Part shown: one piece after another, positions 7,884 to 15,006 of the stretch
Numbering within the stretch: position 1 is the first letter of the stretch
Layout of the letters: each line of letters opens with the position of its first letter
Assembly: GCF_036226885.1 (NCBI RefSeq)
Contig: NZ_CP109027.1
Location: 4,588,001 to 4,652,000 of the forward strand
Origin: Streptomyces sp. NBC_00663
Lineage (GTDB): Bacteria; Actinomycetota; Actinomycetes; Streptomycetales; Streptomycetaceae
Reading direction: 5' to 3'
DNA length: 64,000 nt
Notes under the pieces: model-generated
Database searches by the model: none
What the model saw: only the letters and a program-made list of their open reading frames with translations
Told to the model about the DNA's origin: nothing
Position numbers and translations under genes: made by a program

Positions 7884-8260
7884 GCGGTCCCCTCAGCCGT
7901 CCGTGCGGTCGCCAGGAACGCGGACAGCCCGTCCAGGGTGCCGGGAAGCACCCAGTAGTACACCCATGTGCCGCGACGCTCGCAGTCGATCAGGCCCGCC
8001 TGACGCAGCAACTTCAGATGATGCGAGATCGTCGGCTGCGAGAGGTCGAAGGCCGGGGTCAGGTCGCACACGCAGACCTCCCCGCCCGACCGTGAGGCGA
8101 TCATCGACAGCAACCGCAGCCTGACCGGGTCGCCCAGCGCTTTGAAGACCTTCGCCAGGTCGGCCGCCTGCACATCGTCCAGAGGGGCGGTCACCAACCC
8201 GGGGCAGCAACCGGCGGACCCTTCGCCCTGGCCCAGCACCACAAGTTCTTGCTTCGACAT
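7880..8260 (-). CDS. arsR: ArsR-family arsenical repressor
   Basis: 126 residues from ATG 8260. A longer in-frame start at 8317 would place the operator palindrome inside the gene, so the shorter form is preferred. The winged helix includes LGDPVRLRLL and the recognition region QPTISHHLKLLRQAGL. Candidate arsenite-binding thiols are Cys63 and Cys65 in EVCVCDL and Cys18/Cys19 near the N-terminus. It should repress both its own operon and the divergent arsI from the shared intergenic palindrome, releasing when trivalent arsenicals bind. Confidence 0.93.
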   Translation of the reverse strand: MSKQELVVLGQGEGSAGCCPGLVTAPLDDVQAADLAKVFKALGDPVRLRLLSMIASRSGGEVCVCDLTPAFDLSQPTISHHLKLLRQAGLIDCERRGTWVYYWVLPGTLDGLSAFLATARTAEGTA

Positions 8261-8280
8261 TCTTCTATGTTGACGTTTCT

Positions 8281-8306
8281 CGATACAAGGCGCAAGCTTT
8301 GTATCG
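8281..8306. promoter_or_regulatory. ArsR operator palindrome
   Basis: Perfect 8-bp inverted repeat, CGATACAA at 8281-8288 and TTGTATCG at 8299-8306, with a 10-bp spacer. It is centred in the 80-bp gap between divergent arsR and arsI, 20 bp upstream of the chosen arsR start. It is the obvious candidate for joint control of both transcripts. Confidence 0.75.
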
Positions 8307-8340
8307 ACAGACATCAATGCAAGCAGATCGGAGCCACGTC

Positions 8341-8817
8341 ATGTCCCGTGCCCAGCTCGCCCTGCGCGTCAGCGACCTCGAAGCGTCAATCACCTTCTAC
8401 TCGAAGCTGTTCGGCACCGAACCGGCCAAGCGGCGCGAGGGGTACGCCAACTTCGCCCTCACCGAGCCACCGCTCAAGCTGGTCCTGATCGAAGGTGAGC
8501 CCGGACAGGAGACAGGGCTCGATCACCTCGGCGTCGAGGTCGAGTCGACCGACCAGGTCAACGCGGCCACCACCCGGCTCAAGGACGCCGGCCTGGCCAC
8601 CTTCGAGGAGAACGACACCTCCTGCTGCTACGCCCTCCAGGACAAGGTGTGGGTCCACGGCCCCGGCAAGGAGCCGTGGGAGGTGTACGTGGTCAAGGCC
8701 GACGCCGACACGCTCGGCAAGAGCGCCGACCCCAACGCCTCCGGCGACGGCTGCTGCACCAGCCAGGGCACCGAGGACGAGGCCCCGGCAGCCGCCGGGT
8801 GCGCCTGCGGCCAGTGA
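8341..8817 (+). CDS. arsI: ArsI/CadI-family VOC protein (C-As lyase-like)
   Basis: 158 residues. The VOC fold carries Gln5, His62 and Glu114 at the metal-ligand positions and the vicinal pair Cys95-Cys96 in NDTSCCYALQDKVWV, the hallmark of ArsI, which cleaves the carbon-arsenic bond of trivalent methyl- or aryl-arsenicals with oxygen. The tail beyond residue 120 contains two more Cys clusters (GCC and GCACG), which may pass thiol-bound metal. It is divergent from arsR across a shared operator. Together with the ArsN-like enzyme it points to organoarsenicals as the real threat. Some CadI members respond to cadmium instead. Confidence 0.9.
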   Translation: MSRAQLALRVSDLEASITFYSKLFGTEPAKRREGYANFALTEPPLKLVLIEGEPGQETGLDHLGVEVESTDQVNAATTRLKDAGLATFEENDTSCCYALQDKVWVHGPGKEPWEVYVVKADADTLGKSADPNASGDGCCTSQGTEDEAPAAAGCACGQ

Positions 8818-8886
8818 CACGAACGGCCTGACAGCACGTCCGACAGGTCGCCGCCACCAGGCCGAGCGCGCGAGCGGGTGCGGAAC

Positions 8887-9876
8887 CTACCCCAGCCCCC
8901 GCACCCGCCCCACCGCCTTCGCCAGGTACTCCCGGCTCCACGCCATATGACCGGTGTCGTCCGTGGCGCGGGGGCCGTCCTCGACGACGAGGATCAGGCC
9001 CAGGTAGAGCTGGTAGAGGGCGAGGCGGTGGTGGAGGGCGGGGGTGAAGTCGAGGGTGCCGCCGGCTGCCACGTAGCCGGCGACCACGTCACTGTCCGGA
9101 CCCGCGTCGCCGCCGAACGCCAGGGAGATCAGTTCGGCCGCCGGGTCGCCCCAGAAGGCGCGTTCGTGGTCGATGAGGCCGGTGATACGAGGGGAAGGGC
9201 CGTCGGTGACGAAGACGTTGCCGGGCCACAGGTCGAAGTGGACCAGGCGGGGTTCGGTGATCTCGTCGAGGGCGTAGGCGCCCTCCGCCACCAGCTTCCT
9301 GATCGTGTCCGGCTCCTCGGGCAGGGCCGAGTTCCAGTGCGCCGCGTCCTCCAGCAGCGCCTCCACCATCAGCGTGAACGCCGTCCGCCAGTCCGGCGCC
9401 GACAGGCCCGACTCCGGTGCCGGGTAGCCGAACCGGCCGTCCTGCGCGGTGACGGTGTTGAAGCGGGCGGTGAGCGCGCCCAGTTCACGGCGCAGGGCGC
9501 CTGCGGCGGTGGAGGGGAGAGCCGTGGCCACCTTGTCCCACGGGGTGCCCTCCAGGACGGAGACCATGAGGAACTCGTCGTCCGCGTAGAGGAGTTCGGG
9601 GCCGGGGACTCGACGCTCCTTTGGGAGTTCGGCCAGCCGGCGGTACACCATCGCCTCCGTCGCCATGATGCCCCGCTCGTACCGCAGCACCGGCACCTCC
9701 GGCAGCGGCGCGAGCTTCACGATCGCGGGGCGGCCGTCGTCCAGGCGGACCCGGTAGGCCGTGTTGTAGCAGCCGTCGGTCAGTTCGGTCTCCACCCGGC
9801 AGCCCGTGCCGGCCGACGCCCGCAGCAGGGCGTCCAGCTCGGCCGGGGACAGGCGGCGCTTGGTCTGACTCTGCAT
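8887..9876 (-). CDS. APH-family phosphotransferase
   Basis: 329 residues from ATG 9876 (an in-frame ATG at 9927 would lie next to the operator). Kinase-like fold: nucleotide-binding region near PAIVKLAPLPEVPVLRYERG, catalytic loop LVHFDLWPGNVF (HxDxxxxN) and metal-binding LIDHERAFWGDP. Such enzymes phosphorylate aminoglycosides, macrolides, sugars or small metabolites; the substrate cannot be read from sequence. Unusually for this family, the promoter carries a 14-bp palindrome identical to the cellobiose repressor (CebR) box, which suggests induction by cello-oligosaccharides and perhaps a sugar-related substrate. Confidence 0.85.
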   Translation of the reverse strand: MQSQTKRRLSPAELDALLRASAGTGCRVETELTDGCYNTAYRVRLDDGRPAIVKLAPLPEVPVLRYERGIMATEAMVYRRLAELPKERRVPGPELLYADDEFLMVSVLEGTPWDKVATALPSTAAGALRRELGALTARFNTVTAQDGRFGYPAPESGLSAPDWRTAFTLMVEALLEDAAHWNSALPEEPDTIRKLVAEGAYALDEITEPRLVHFDLWPGNVFVTDGPSPRITGLIDHERAFWGDPAAELISLAFGGDAGPDSDVVAGYVAAGGTLDFTPALHHRLALYQLYLGLILVVEDGPRATDDTGHMAWSREYLAKAVGRVRGLG

Positions 9877-9931
9877 GAGCACACACGCTTTCCACGAAGG
9901 CACGCTTTCGGACAGCGGAGGGGCCACCGTC

Positions 9932-9973
9932 TGGGAGCGCTCCCAAGATGCCGACCGGCCACCCCGACGTCAA
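9932..9973 (-). promoter_or_regulatory. Promoter with CebR-type operator
   Basis: Read on the minus strand: TTGACG (9973-9968), 17 bp, CATCTT (9950-9945), then the perfect palindrome TGGGAGCGCTCCCA (9945-9932) at the expected transcription start. That 14-mer equals the published CebR consensus of Streptomyces, a LacI-family repressor released by cello-oligosaccharides. The position would block RNA polymerase. It is 55 bp upstream of the phosphotransferase start. Confidence 0.75.
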
Positions 9974-9995
9974 GGGTGACCGAGCCGCGCATCCC

Positions 9996-10020
9996 AACTG
10001 CCTTTCCCGCTACGGCAGTT
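9996..10020. terminator. Hairpin at end of the enoyl-reductase-like gene
   Basis: AACTGCC (9996-10002) pairs with GGCAGTT (10014-10020), with an 11-base loop. It straddles the minus-strand stop codon at 10010-10012. It could terminate transcription before the phosphotransferase promoter. The stem is short, so this is a weak call. Confidence 0.4.
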
Positions 10021-11047
10021 CCACCGTCACATGATCCGCCAGCGCCCGCAGGAAGTCCGCCGCGTCGAACATCTCCCCGGCCGACACCACCCCCGCCCGC
10101 ACCTTCGTCCGCCCCGTGAGCAGCCGCTCCACCGCCTCCACCACCAGCGGCGCCGTCACCGCGTAGATGTCCCGGCCCCGCGCCACGGCCCGCCGCTCCT
10201 CGTCCCCCGACCGCACCACCACGTCCACCAGGAAGGTCTGGTCGGACCGCCGGTCCGCGCCCCCGTCCCCGACCGGCGCCGGAGTGTCCGGCGACGACAG
10301 GTCCCGGGCCGCCTCGACCGTCATGTACGTCCGCACCTCGGGAATCGCCAGATGGCTGGGGACGGTCACCACGTCGGCCATCGTGAACTCCCCGATGACC
10401 TCCCGCGCCCCCAGCGGCTCCGGAAACGTCCACTCCAGCACCGCGGCCGCGTCGTCCCGGTACTCCAGCCTCCCGCCGCTGAACCGCACCCGCCGCCCGT
10501 CCCGCCGACCCCGCGAGACCTCGCCCGCGATCCGTGTCCCCGGCGTCGGGTGCCAGCTGTTCAGGCCGTACGCGACATGCGCCTCGTCGGCCGCCGTCCA
10601 CTCCCCCATCGCGGCCGTGGCCAGCAGGTCGCCGAGCCCGCCGTAGAAGGCCATCGCGGGCACGACCGGCACGCCCGCCGCACGGGCACGGTCCGCGAAG
10701 CCGGCGAACGTGTCGACATTGGCCTCGATCTCCGCCGCCACGTCCAGATACGGGATCCCGGCCCGCAGCGCCGCCTCGATCACCGGCGCGGCGGTCGTCG
10801 CGAACGGCCCCGCGCAGTTGATCACGGCCGCGGCCCCGGCCAGCGCACGGTCCAGCGAGACCGGGTCGTCGACCGACGCGGGCCGCGCCTCCACGTCGTA
10901 CTCGACCGCTACGACCTTCAGTTTCTCCGCGTCGCGGCCGGAGAGGACGGGCACGAATCCGCGCGCCCTCAGTTCCGCGACGACGAAGCGTCCCGTGTGC
11001 CCGTACGCCCCGAACACCGCGACCGTCTGCCCCACGCCCGCTCCCAT
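10010..11047 (-). CDS. Saccharopine-dehydrogenase-like / trans-enoyl reductase-like protein
   Basis: 345 residues from ATG 11047 with GGGGGAC upstream. The N-terminal Rossmann motif VAVFGAYGHTGRFVVAEL binds NAD(P), followed by VINCAGPF and a conserved PYLDVAAE segment, the pattern of the saccharopine-dehydrogenase-like family that includes mycobacterial trans-acting enoyl reductase. The C-terminal half is the family-specific substrate domain. Actual substrates of these stand-alone proteins are mostly unknown. It is divergent from the GlxA-type regulator, which may control it. Confidence 0.82.
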   Translation of the reverse strand: MGAGVGQTVAVFGAYGHTGRFVVAELRARGFVPVLSGRDAEKLKVVAVEYDVEARPASVDDPVSLDRALAGAAAVINCAGPFATTAAPVIEAALRAGIPYLDVAAEIEANVDTFAGFADRARAAGVPVVPAMAFYGGLGDLLATAAMGEWTAADEAHVAYGLNSWHPTPGTRIAGEVSRGRRDGRRVRFSGGRLEYRDDAAAVLEWTFPEPLGAREVIGEFTMADVVTVPSHLAIPEVRTYMTVEAARDLSSPDTPAPVGDGGADRRSDQTFLVDVVVRSGDEERRAVARGRDIYAVTAPLVVEAVERLLTGRTKVRAGVVSAGEMFDAADFLRALADHVTVELP

Positions 11048-11164
11048 GACGTCCCCCAATTCCCGCAAGCCTCTTCGGCCGGCTGATCCGTTGACGACCA
11101 TCCTGGACGGAACCCTCGCCCCACCGTGAGTGTCCGGAACGACATGCCCCATACAATTCCGGAC

Positions 11165-12148
11165 ATGGCCCCTACCGTCGCCCTCGCCGTCACCGACGGC
11201 ATGCTGCACTTCGAACTGTCCCTGGCCTACGAGGTGTTCGGCGCCGTACCGGACGGGGTGAGCGTCCCCTGGTACGAGGTCACCGTCTGCGGCTCGGCCC
11301 CGGTCCAGGTCGGCCGGTTCCGGGTCGAGCCCGACCACGGGCTTGAGCGGCTGCGGGACGCCGACACCGTGATCGTGCCGGGCTGGGCGGACGTCGACGT
11401 GGATCCGCCGGCCGAGCTGGTCGACGCGGTGCGCGCGGCTCATGAGGCGGGGGCGCGGGTGGCGTCGCTGTGCACGGGCGCGTTCGTGCTGGCCGCCGCC
11501 GGACTGCTGGACGGCGGACGCGCGACCACGCACTGGGCGCACACCGACGAACTGGCCGCCCGCCATCCCGGGGTGGAGGTCGACCCGGACGTCCTCTACG
11601 TCGACAACGGCAGCGTCCTGACCTCCGCCGGGAAGGCCGCGGCGATGGACCTGTGCCTGCATCTCGTACGACTCGACCACGGATCGTCGGTCGCCAACGC
11701 CGCCGCCCGCCGACTGGTCGTACCCCCGCACCGGGCCGGCGGACAGGCGCAGTTCGTCGCCGCGCCGGTCCCCGCCCGCGACGACCATCCGCTCGCCGCG
11801 CTGCTGCCCTGGGTGATCGAACGCCTCGGCGAGCCGCTGACGGTGGAGGACCTGGCCCGCCGGGCGGGGATGAGCTCACGCCATCTCACCCGCCACTTCC
11901 GGGCCGCGACCGGCACCACCCCGCTCCAGTGGCTGCTCACCCAGCGCATCCGCCGCGCCCAGGAGCTGCTGGAGACCACCGACGACGGCGTCGACACGAT
12001 CGCGACCGCCACGGGCATGGGCACCGCCACCACCCTGCGCCGCCACTTCCACCGCACGGTCGGCGTCCCGCCGGACACCTACCGCCGCACCTTCCGCGCC
12101 CGGCCCGCCGCGGCTCAGGAGCCCCCTGCGGCAACAATGGCCCTATGA
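11165..12148 (+). CDS. GlxA-type AraC-family regulator
   Basis: 327 residues. The N-terminal DJ-1/PfpI-like domain has the nucleophile-elbow region VASLCTGAFVLAAAG and the preceding DTVIVPGWADV. The C-terminal AraC domain has two helix-turn-helices around residues 220-320 (EDLARRAGMSSRHLTRHF and ATATGMGTATTLRRHF). A TACAAT-like element lies about 10 bp before ATG 11165, so the mRNA may be leaderless. Its stop overlaps the ABM gene start (ATGA), indicating an operon. It probably senses a small molecule and may act on the divergent reductase gene. Confidence 0.9.
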   Translation: MAPTVALAVTDGMLHFELSLAYEVFGAVPDGVSVPWYEVTVCGSAPVQVGRFRVEPDHGLERLRDADTVIVPGWADVDVDPPAELVDAVRAAHEAGARVASLCTGAFVLAAAGLLDGGRATTHWAHTDELAARHPGVEVDPDVLYVDNGSVLTSAGKAAAMDLCLHLVRLDHGSSVANAAARRLVVPPHRAGGQAQFVAAPVPARDDHPLAALLPWVIERLGEPLTVEDLARRAGMSSRHLTRHFRAATGTTPLQWLLTQRIRRAQELLETTDDGVDTIATATGMGTATTLRRHFHRTVGVPPDTYRRTFRARPAAAQEPPAATMAL

Positions 12149-12480
12149 GCATTGTGAAGATCAACGCACTCACTGTCCCGGCGGAACAGCGCGAGGTGCT
12201 GGAGAAGCGGTTCGCCGCCCGGGCCGGTTCCGTGGAAGGCTCGGACGGGTTCGAGTGGTTCGAGCTGCTGCGCCCGGTGGAGGGCACCGACACCTACCTC
12301 GTGTACACGCGCTGGCGCAGCGAGGAGGACTTCGAGAAGTGGCGGGCCCAGATGGCGCAGGCCTCGCACGGCGGCGGTGGCGCGACCGCGGAAGGCGGCG
12401 AGCGGCCCAAGCCCGCCGCGACCGGGGCGACGCTGTGGTCCTTCGAGGTGGTGCAGCAGGCGGCGCCGAAGGAGAGCTGA
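12145..12480 (+). CDS. Antibiotic biosynthesis monooxygenase (ABM) domain protein
   Basis: 111 residues, a single ABM ferredoxin-like domain: VKINALTVPAEQREVLEKRF at the start, a central GFEWFELLRPVEGTDTYLVY and a final LWSFEVVQ strand. The insert RAQMAQASHGGGG resembles the region near the haem-contacting His of the IsdG/MhuD-like haem-degrading subgroup, so haem turnover is as likely as a monooxygenase role. It is translationally coupled to the GlxA-type regulator upstream. Confidence 0.82.
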   Translation: MSIVKINALTVPAEQREVLEKRFAARAGSVEGSDGFEWFELLRPVEGTDTYLVYTRWRSEEDFEKWRAQMAQASHGGGGATAEGGERPKPAATGATLWSFEVVQQAAPKES

Positions 12481-12500
12481 CCCGTGACCGGCCACCCCGG

Positions 12501-12543
12501 CTGATGAGTTCGTGGTCACACTGATGAGTTCATGGTCATGAAC
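12501..12543. promoter_or_regulatory. Tandem 18-mer and palindrome (possible operator)
   Basis: CTGATGAGTTCGTGGTCA (12501-12518) recurs with one change at 12521-12538, 20 bp apart. The second copy runs into the palindrome GTTCATGGTCATGAAC (12528-12543; 7-bp arms, 2-bp centre). It lies just upstream of the pectate lyase promoter at 12564, so an activator or second repressor could bind here. Function inferred. Confidence 0.5.
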
Positions 12544-12563
12544 GGCAATCACGTACACGTCTA

Positions 12564-12609
12564 TTGACGCGTACACAGCAGGCCCTTACGGTCCGGAGAA
12601 AGCGCTTTC
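12564..12609 (+). promoter_or_regulatory. Promoter and LacI-type operator of pectate lyase gene
   Basis: TTGACG (12564-12569), exactly 17 bp, TACGGT (12587-12592): a textbook HrdB promoter for this genus. The predicted start falls on GAAAGCGCTTTC (12598-12609), a perfect palindrome of LacI-family type. The layout is the same as upstream of the phosphotransferase gene and suggests sugar-responsive repression. Confidence 0.78.
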
Positions 12610-12727
12610 CCCTCTCTGGAAGAGGTGCGGCGCGACGTGGCGTGTTCCTTCACGTTCATTCACGCGAACGCGAACGCGACATGCCACGTTGCCACACCCA
12701 ACCCGCAACAGAAAGGGCACGGCCCCC

Positions 12728-14326
12728 ATGACCACACTCTCCGGCCCCCGTACGAGACGCATCACCGCCTCCATGGCCACCACCGTCGGCCTGCTCGCCG
12801 GCACCCTGGTCGCCCTCTCCGGCACCACGGCCAACGCCGCCACCACCCGCTACGAGGCCGAGACCTCGCCGGCCGTGTGCACCGGCGCCGTCGAGACCGA
12901 GTGGACCGGCTACTCCGGCTCCGGCTACTGCAACGGCACCAACGCGTCCGGCGCCTACAACCAGTTCACCGTCACCGCCTCCGCCGCGGGCACCGCGACC
13001 GTCAGCGTCCGCTTCGCCAACGGCACCACCACGGCCCGCGCCACGGACGTGGTCGTGAACGGCTCGACCTCCGCCTCGGCCTCCTTCGAGGGCACCGGCG
13101 CGTGGACGACCTGGGCGACGAAGACGTTCACCGTGCCGGTGAACGCGGGCAGCAACACCATCCGCCTCAACCCGACCAGCGCGGGCGGTCTGGCGAACAT
13201 CGACTACATCGACGTGGAGACCTCGGGCACCACCACCCCGCCCTCCTCCAGCGCCCTGTACGTCTCGCCCACGGGTACGGACAGCGCGGCCGGCACGGCG
13301 AGCGCCCCGACCACCCTCACCTCCGCGATCAGCCGCATCACCTCCGGCGGCACGATCTACATGCGCGGCGGTACGTACAACTACTCCTCCACCGTGACGA
13401 TCCCGGCCGGCAGCAACGGCACCTCCAGCGCCCGCACCCTGCTCTCCGCCTACCCGGGCGAGACGCCGGTCCTCAACTTCTCGGCCCAGAGCGAGAGTTC
13501 GTCGAACCGGGGCATCCAGCTCAACGCCAACTACTGGCGGCTCTACGGCCTCGTCGTCGAGCGCGCGGGCGACAACGGCATCTACGTCGGCGGCAGCAAC
13601 AACGTCGTCGAGCGCACCGTGACCCGCTACAACCGTGACACCGGCCTCCAGTTGGGCCGCATCGCCTCCTCCACGCCGAGCAGCGAGTGGCCGTCCAACA
13701 ACCTCATCCTCAGCGCCGAGTCGCACGACAACGCCGACTCCGACGGCGAGGACGCGGACGGCTTCGCGGCGAAGCTGACGACGGGCACGGGCAACGTCTT
13801 CCGGTACGCCGTCTCGCACAACAACATCGACGACGGCTGGGACCTGTACACCAAGACGGACACGGGCGCGATCGGCCCGGTGACCATCGAGTACTCGCTG
13901 TCGTACGGCAACGGAACCCTGAGTGACGGCTCGCAGGCCGGCAACGGCGACCGCAACGGCTACAAGCTCGGCGGCGACGACATCGCGGTCAACCACGTCG
14001 TCCAGCACAGCATCGCCTACGGCAACGGCCACCACGGGTTCACGTACAACAGCAACCCCGGCAAGATGACCATCACGAGCAACGTGTCCGTCGCCAACAC
14101 GGAGCGCAACTTCAACTTCGAGACCGGTACGTCGGTCTTCCGCTCCAACACCTCCTGCAACAGCGGTGCGAACGACCGGTACGTCGGTGACGCCGACAGC
14201 TCCAACCAGTTCTGGTCCGGCACCAACGGCTCTCGCTGCTCCTCGTATTCGGGGGCCCTCGGCTGGTCGTTCGCCTCGAACGGCAGCCTGGTGGTGACGT
14301 TCGGCGGGGTGCAGGTCACCCTGTAG
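12728..14326 (+). CDS. Secreted PL9-like pectate lyase with CBM
   Basis: 532 residues. The signal peptide ends at TTANA-ATT near residue 38. A carbohydrate-binding module of CBM35/CBM6 type (about 39-175: TRYEAETSP start, NIDYIDVE end) and a Pro/Ser linker follow, then a right-handed beta-helix. PL9 hallmarks are SHDNADSDGEDADGF, NIDDGWDLYTK and GYKLGGDD with VVQHSIAYGNGHHGFTYN, including the calcium-binding acids. The predicted activity is cleavage of polygalacturonate or rhamnogalacturonan outside the cell. ATG 12728 is preferred because it gives a proper signal peptide; an in-frame ATG at 12689 would add a polar tail. It is preceded by its own sugar-type operator and followed by a strong terminator, so it is monocistronic. 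Confidence 0.88.
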   Translation: MTTLSGPRTRRITASMATTVGLLAGTLVALSGTTANAATTRYEAETSPAVCTGAVETEWTGYSGSGYCNGTNASGAYNQFTVTASAAGTATVSVRFANGTTTARATDVVVNGSTSASASFEGTGAWTTWATKTFTVPVNAGSNTIRLNPTSAGGLANIDYIDVETSGTTTPPSSSALYVSPTGTDSAAGTASAPTTLTSAISRITSGGTIYMRGGTYNYSSTVTIPAGSNGTSSARTLLSAYPGETPVLNFSAQSESSSNRGIQLNANYWRLYGLVVERAGDNGIYVGGSNNVVERTVTRYNRDTGLQLGRIASSTPSSEWPSNNLILSAESHDNADSDGEDADGFAAKLTTGTGNVFRYAVSHNNIDDGWDLYTKTDTGAIGPVTIEYSLSYGNGTLSDGSQAGNGDRNGYKLGGDDIAVNHVVQHSIAYGNGHHGFTYNSNPGKMTITSNVSVANTERNFNFETGTSVFRSNTSCNSGANDRYVGDADSSNQFWSGTNGSRCSSYSGALGWSFASNGSLVVTFGGVQVTL

Positions 14327-14345
14327 GCCGGTCGTCGGTACCCCG

Positions 14346-14382
14346 GGGCAGGAAGGTCAGGACGTAACTGACCTTCCTGCCC
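14346..14382 (+). terminator. Hairpin terminator of pectate lyase gene
   Basis: Perfect 15-bp stem (14346-14360 with 14368-14382) and 7-base loop, 20 bp after the stop codon and followed by TAGATTT. It separates the lyase from the TIR gene. Confidence 0.9.
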
Positions 14383-14418
14383 TAGATTTGCGCCGTGCGG
14401 CACGCCGGAGGGGGCACG

Positions 14419-15006
14419 GTGGACTACGACTACGACGTCTTCATCAGCTACAGCCATCGCGGGCATGTGCGGGACTGGGTCAAGAACCACTTCAGCCGCG
14501 AACTCCAGCTGTATCTCGAGGACTTGCTCCCCAGTGACCCCCGCATCTTCGTCGACTTCGAGATACCCGCGGGCTCGGCGTGGCCGGAACGGCTTGAGCA
14601 GGCGCTGCTGCGCAGTCGCTGCCTGGTGGCCATCTGGTCGCCGCCGTACTTCCGTTCGGAGTGGTGCATGGCGGAGTGGAAGAGCATGCAACGCCGGCAG
14701 GAGGCGCTGTCGGCGGCGAACGGCCAGGCGCCGACCCTCGTCTATCCGATCAACTTCATGGACGGCGACCACTTCCCCGAAGAGGCCCAGAAGATCCAGC
14801 AGTACAAGGAACTGACCAAGTACGGCTACGACGGCCCCCAGTTCCGGGACACCCCCGCCTACCTGGGCTTCCAGGACCGGATGCGCACGGTCGCCGAGGA
14901 GGTCGCGGCCTGTCTCGCCTGCGCTCCGGAATGGCAGGAGGGCTGGCCGATCGTCCGCCCGCCCGCCCACGCGGAGTCCTCGCAGAACTCCGTACCGAGG
15001 CTGTGA
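14419..15006 (+). CDS. TIR-domain protein
   Basis: 195 residues from GTG 14419, chosen because GGAGGGGG lies 5 bp upstream; another GTG at 14395 is possible. The TIR domain begins at once (YDVFISYSHR, residues 5-14), has RIFVDFEIPAGSAW at the BB-loop region and retains the catalytic-type Glu86 in SEWCMAE, the position used by NAD-cleaving TIR domains. The rest is helical. The stop codon overlaps the start of the next gene (TGATG), so the two are translated together. This suggests a TIR effector paired with an NB-ARC sensor. Alternatively it is the TIR-like component of an FxSxx-COOH type peptide system, but no such peptide or radical SAM gene is nearby. Confidence 0.85.
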   Translation: MDYDYDVFISYSHRGHVRDWVKNHFSRELQLYLEDLLPSDPRIFVDFEIPAGSAWPERLEQALLRSRCLVAIWSPPYFRSEWCMAEWKSMQRRQEALSAANGQAPTLVYPINFMDGDHFPEEAQKIQQYKELTKYGYDGPQFRDTPAYLGFQDRMRTVAEEVAACLACAPEWQEGWPIVRPPAHAESSQNSVPRL

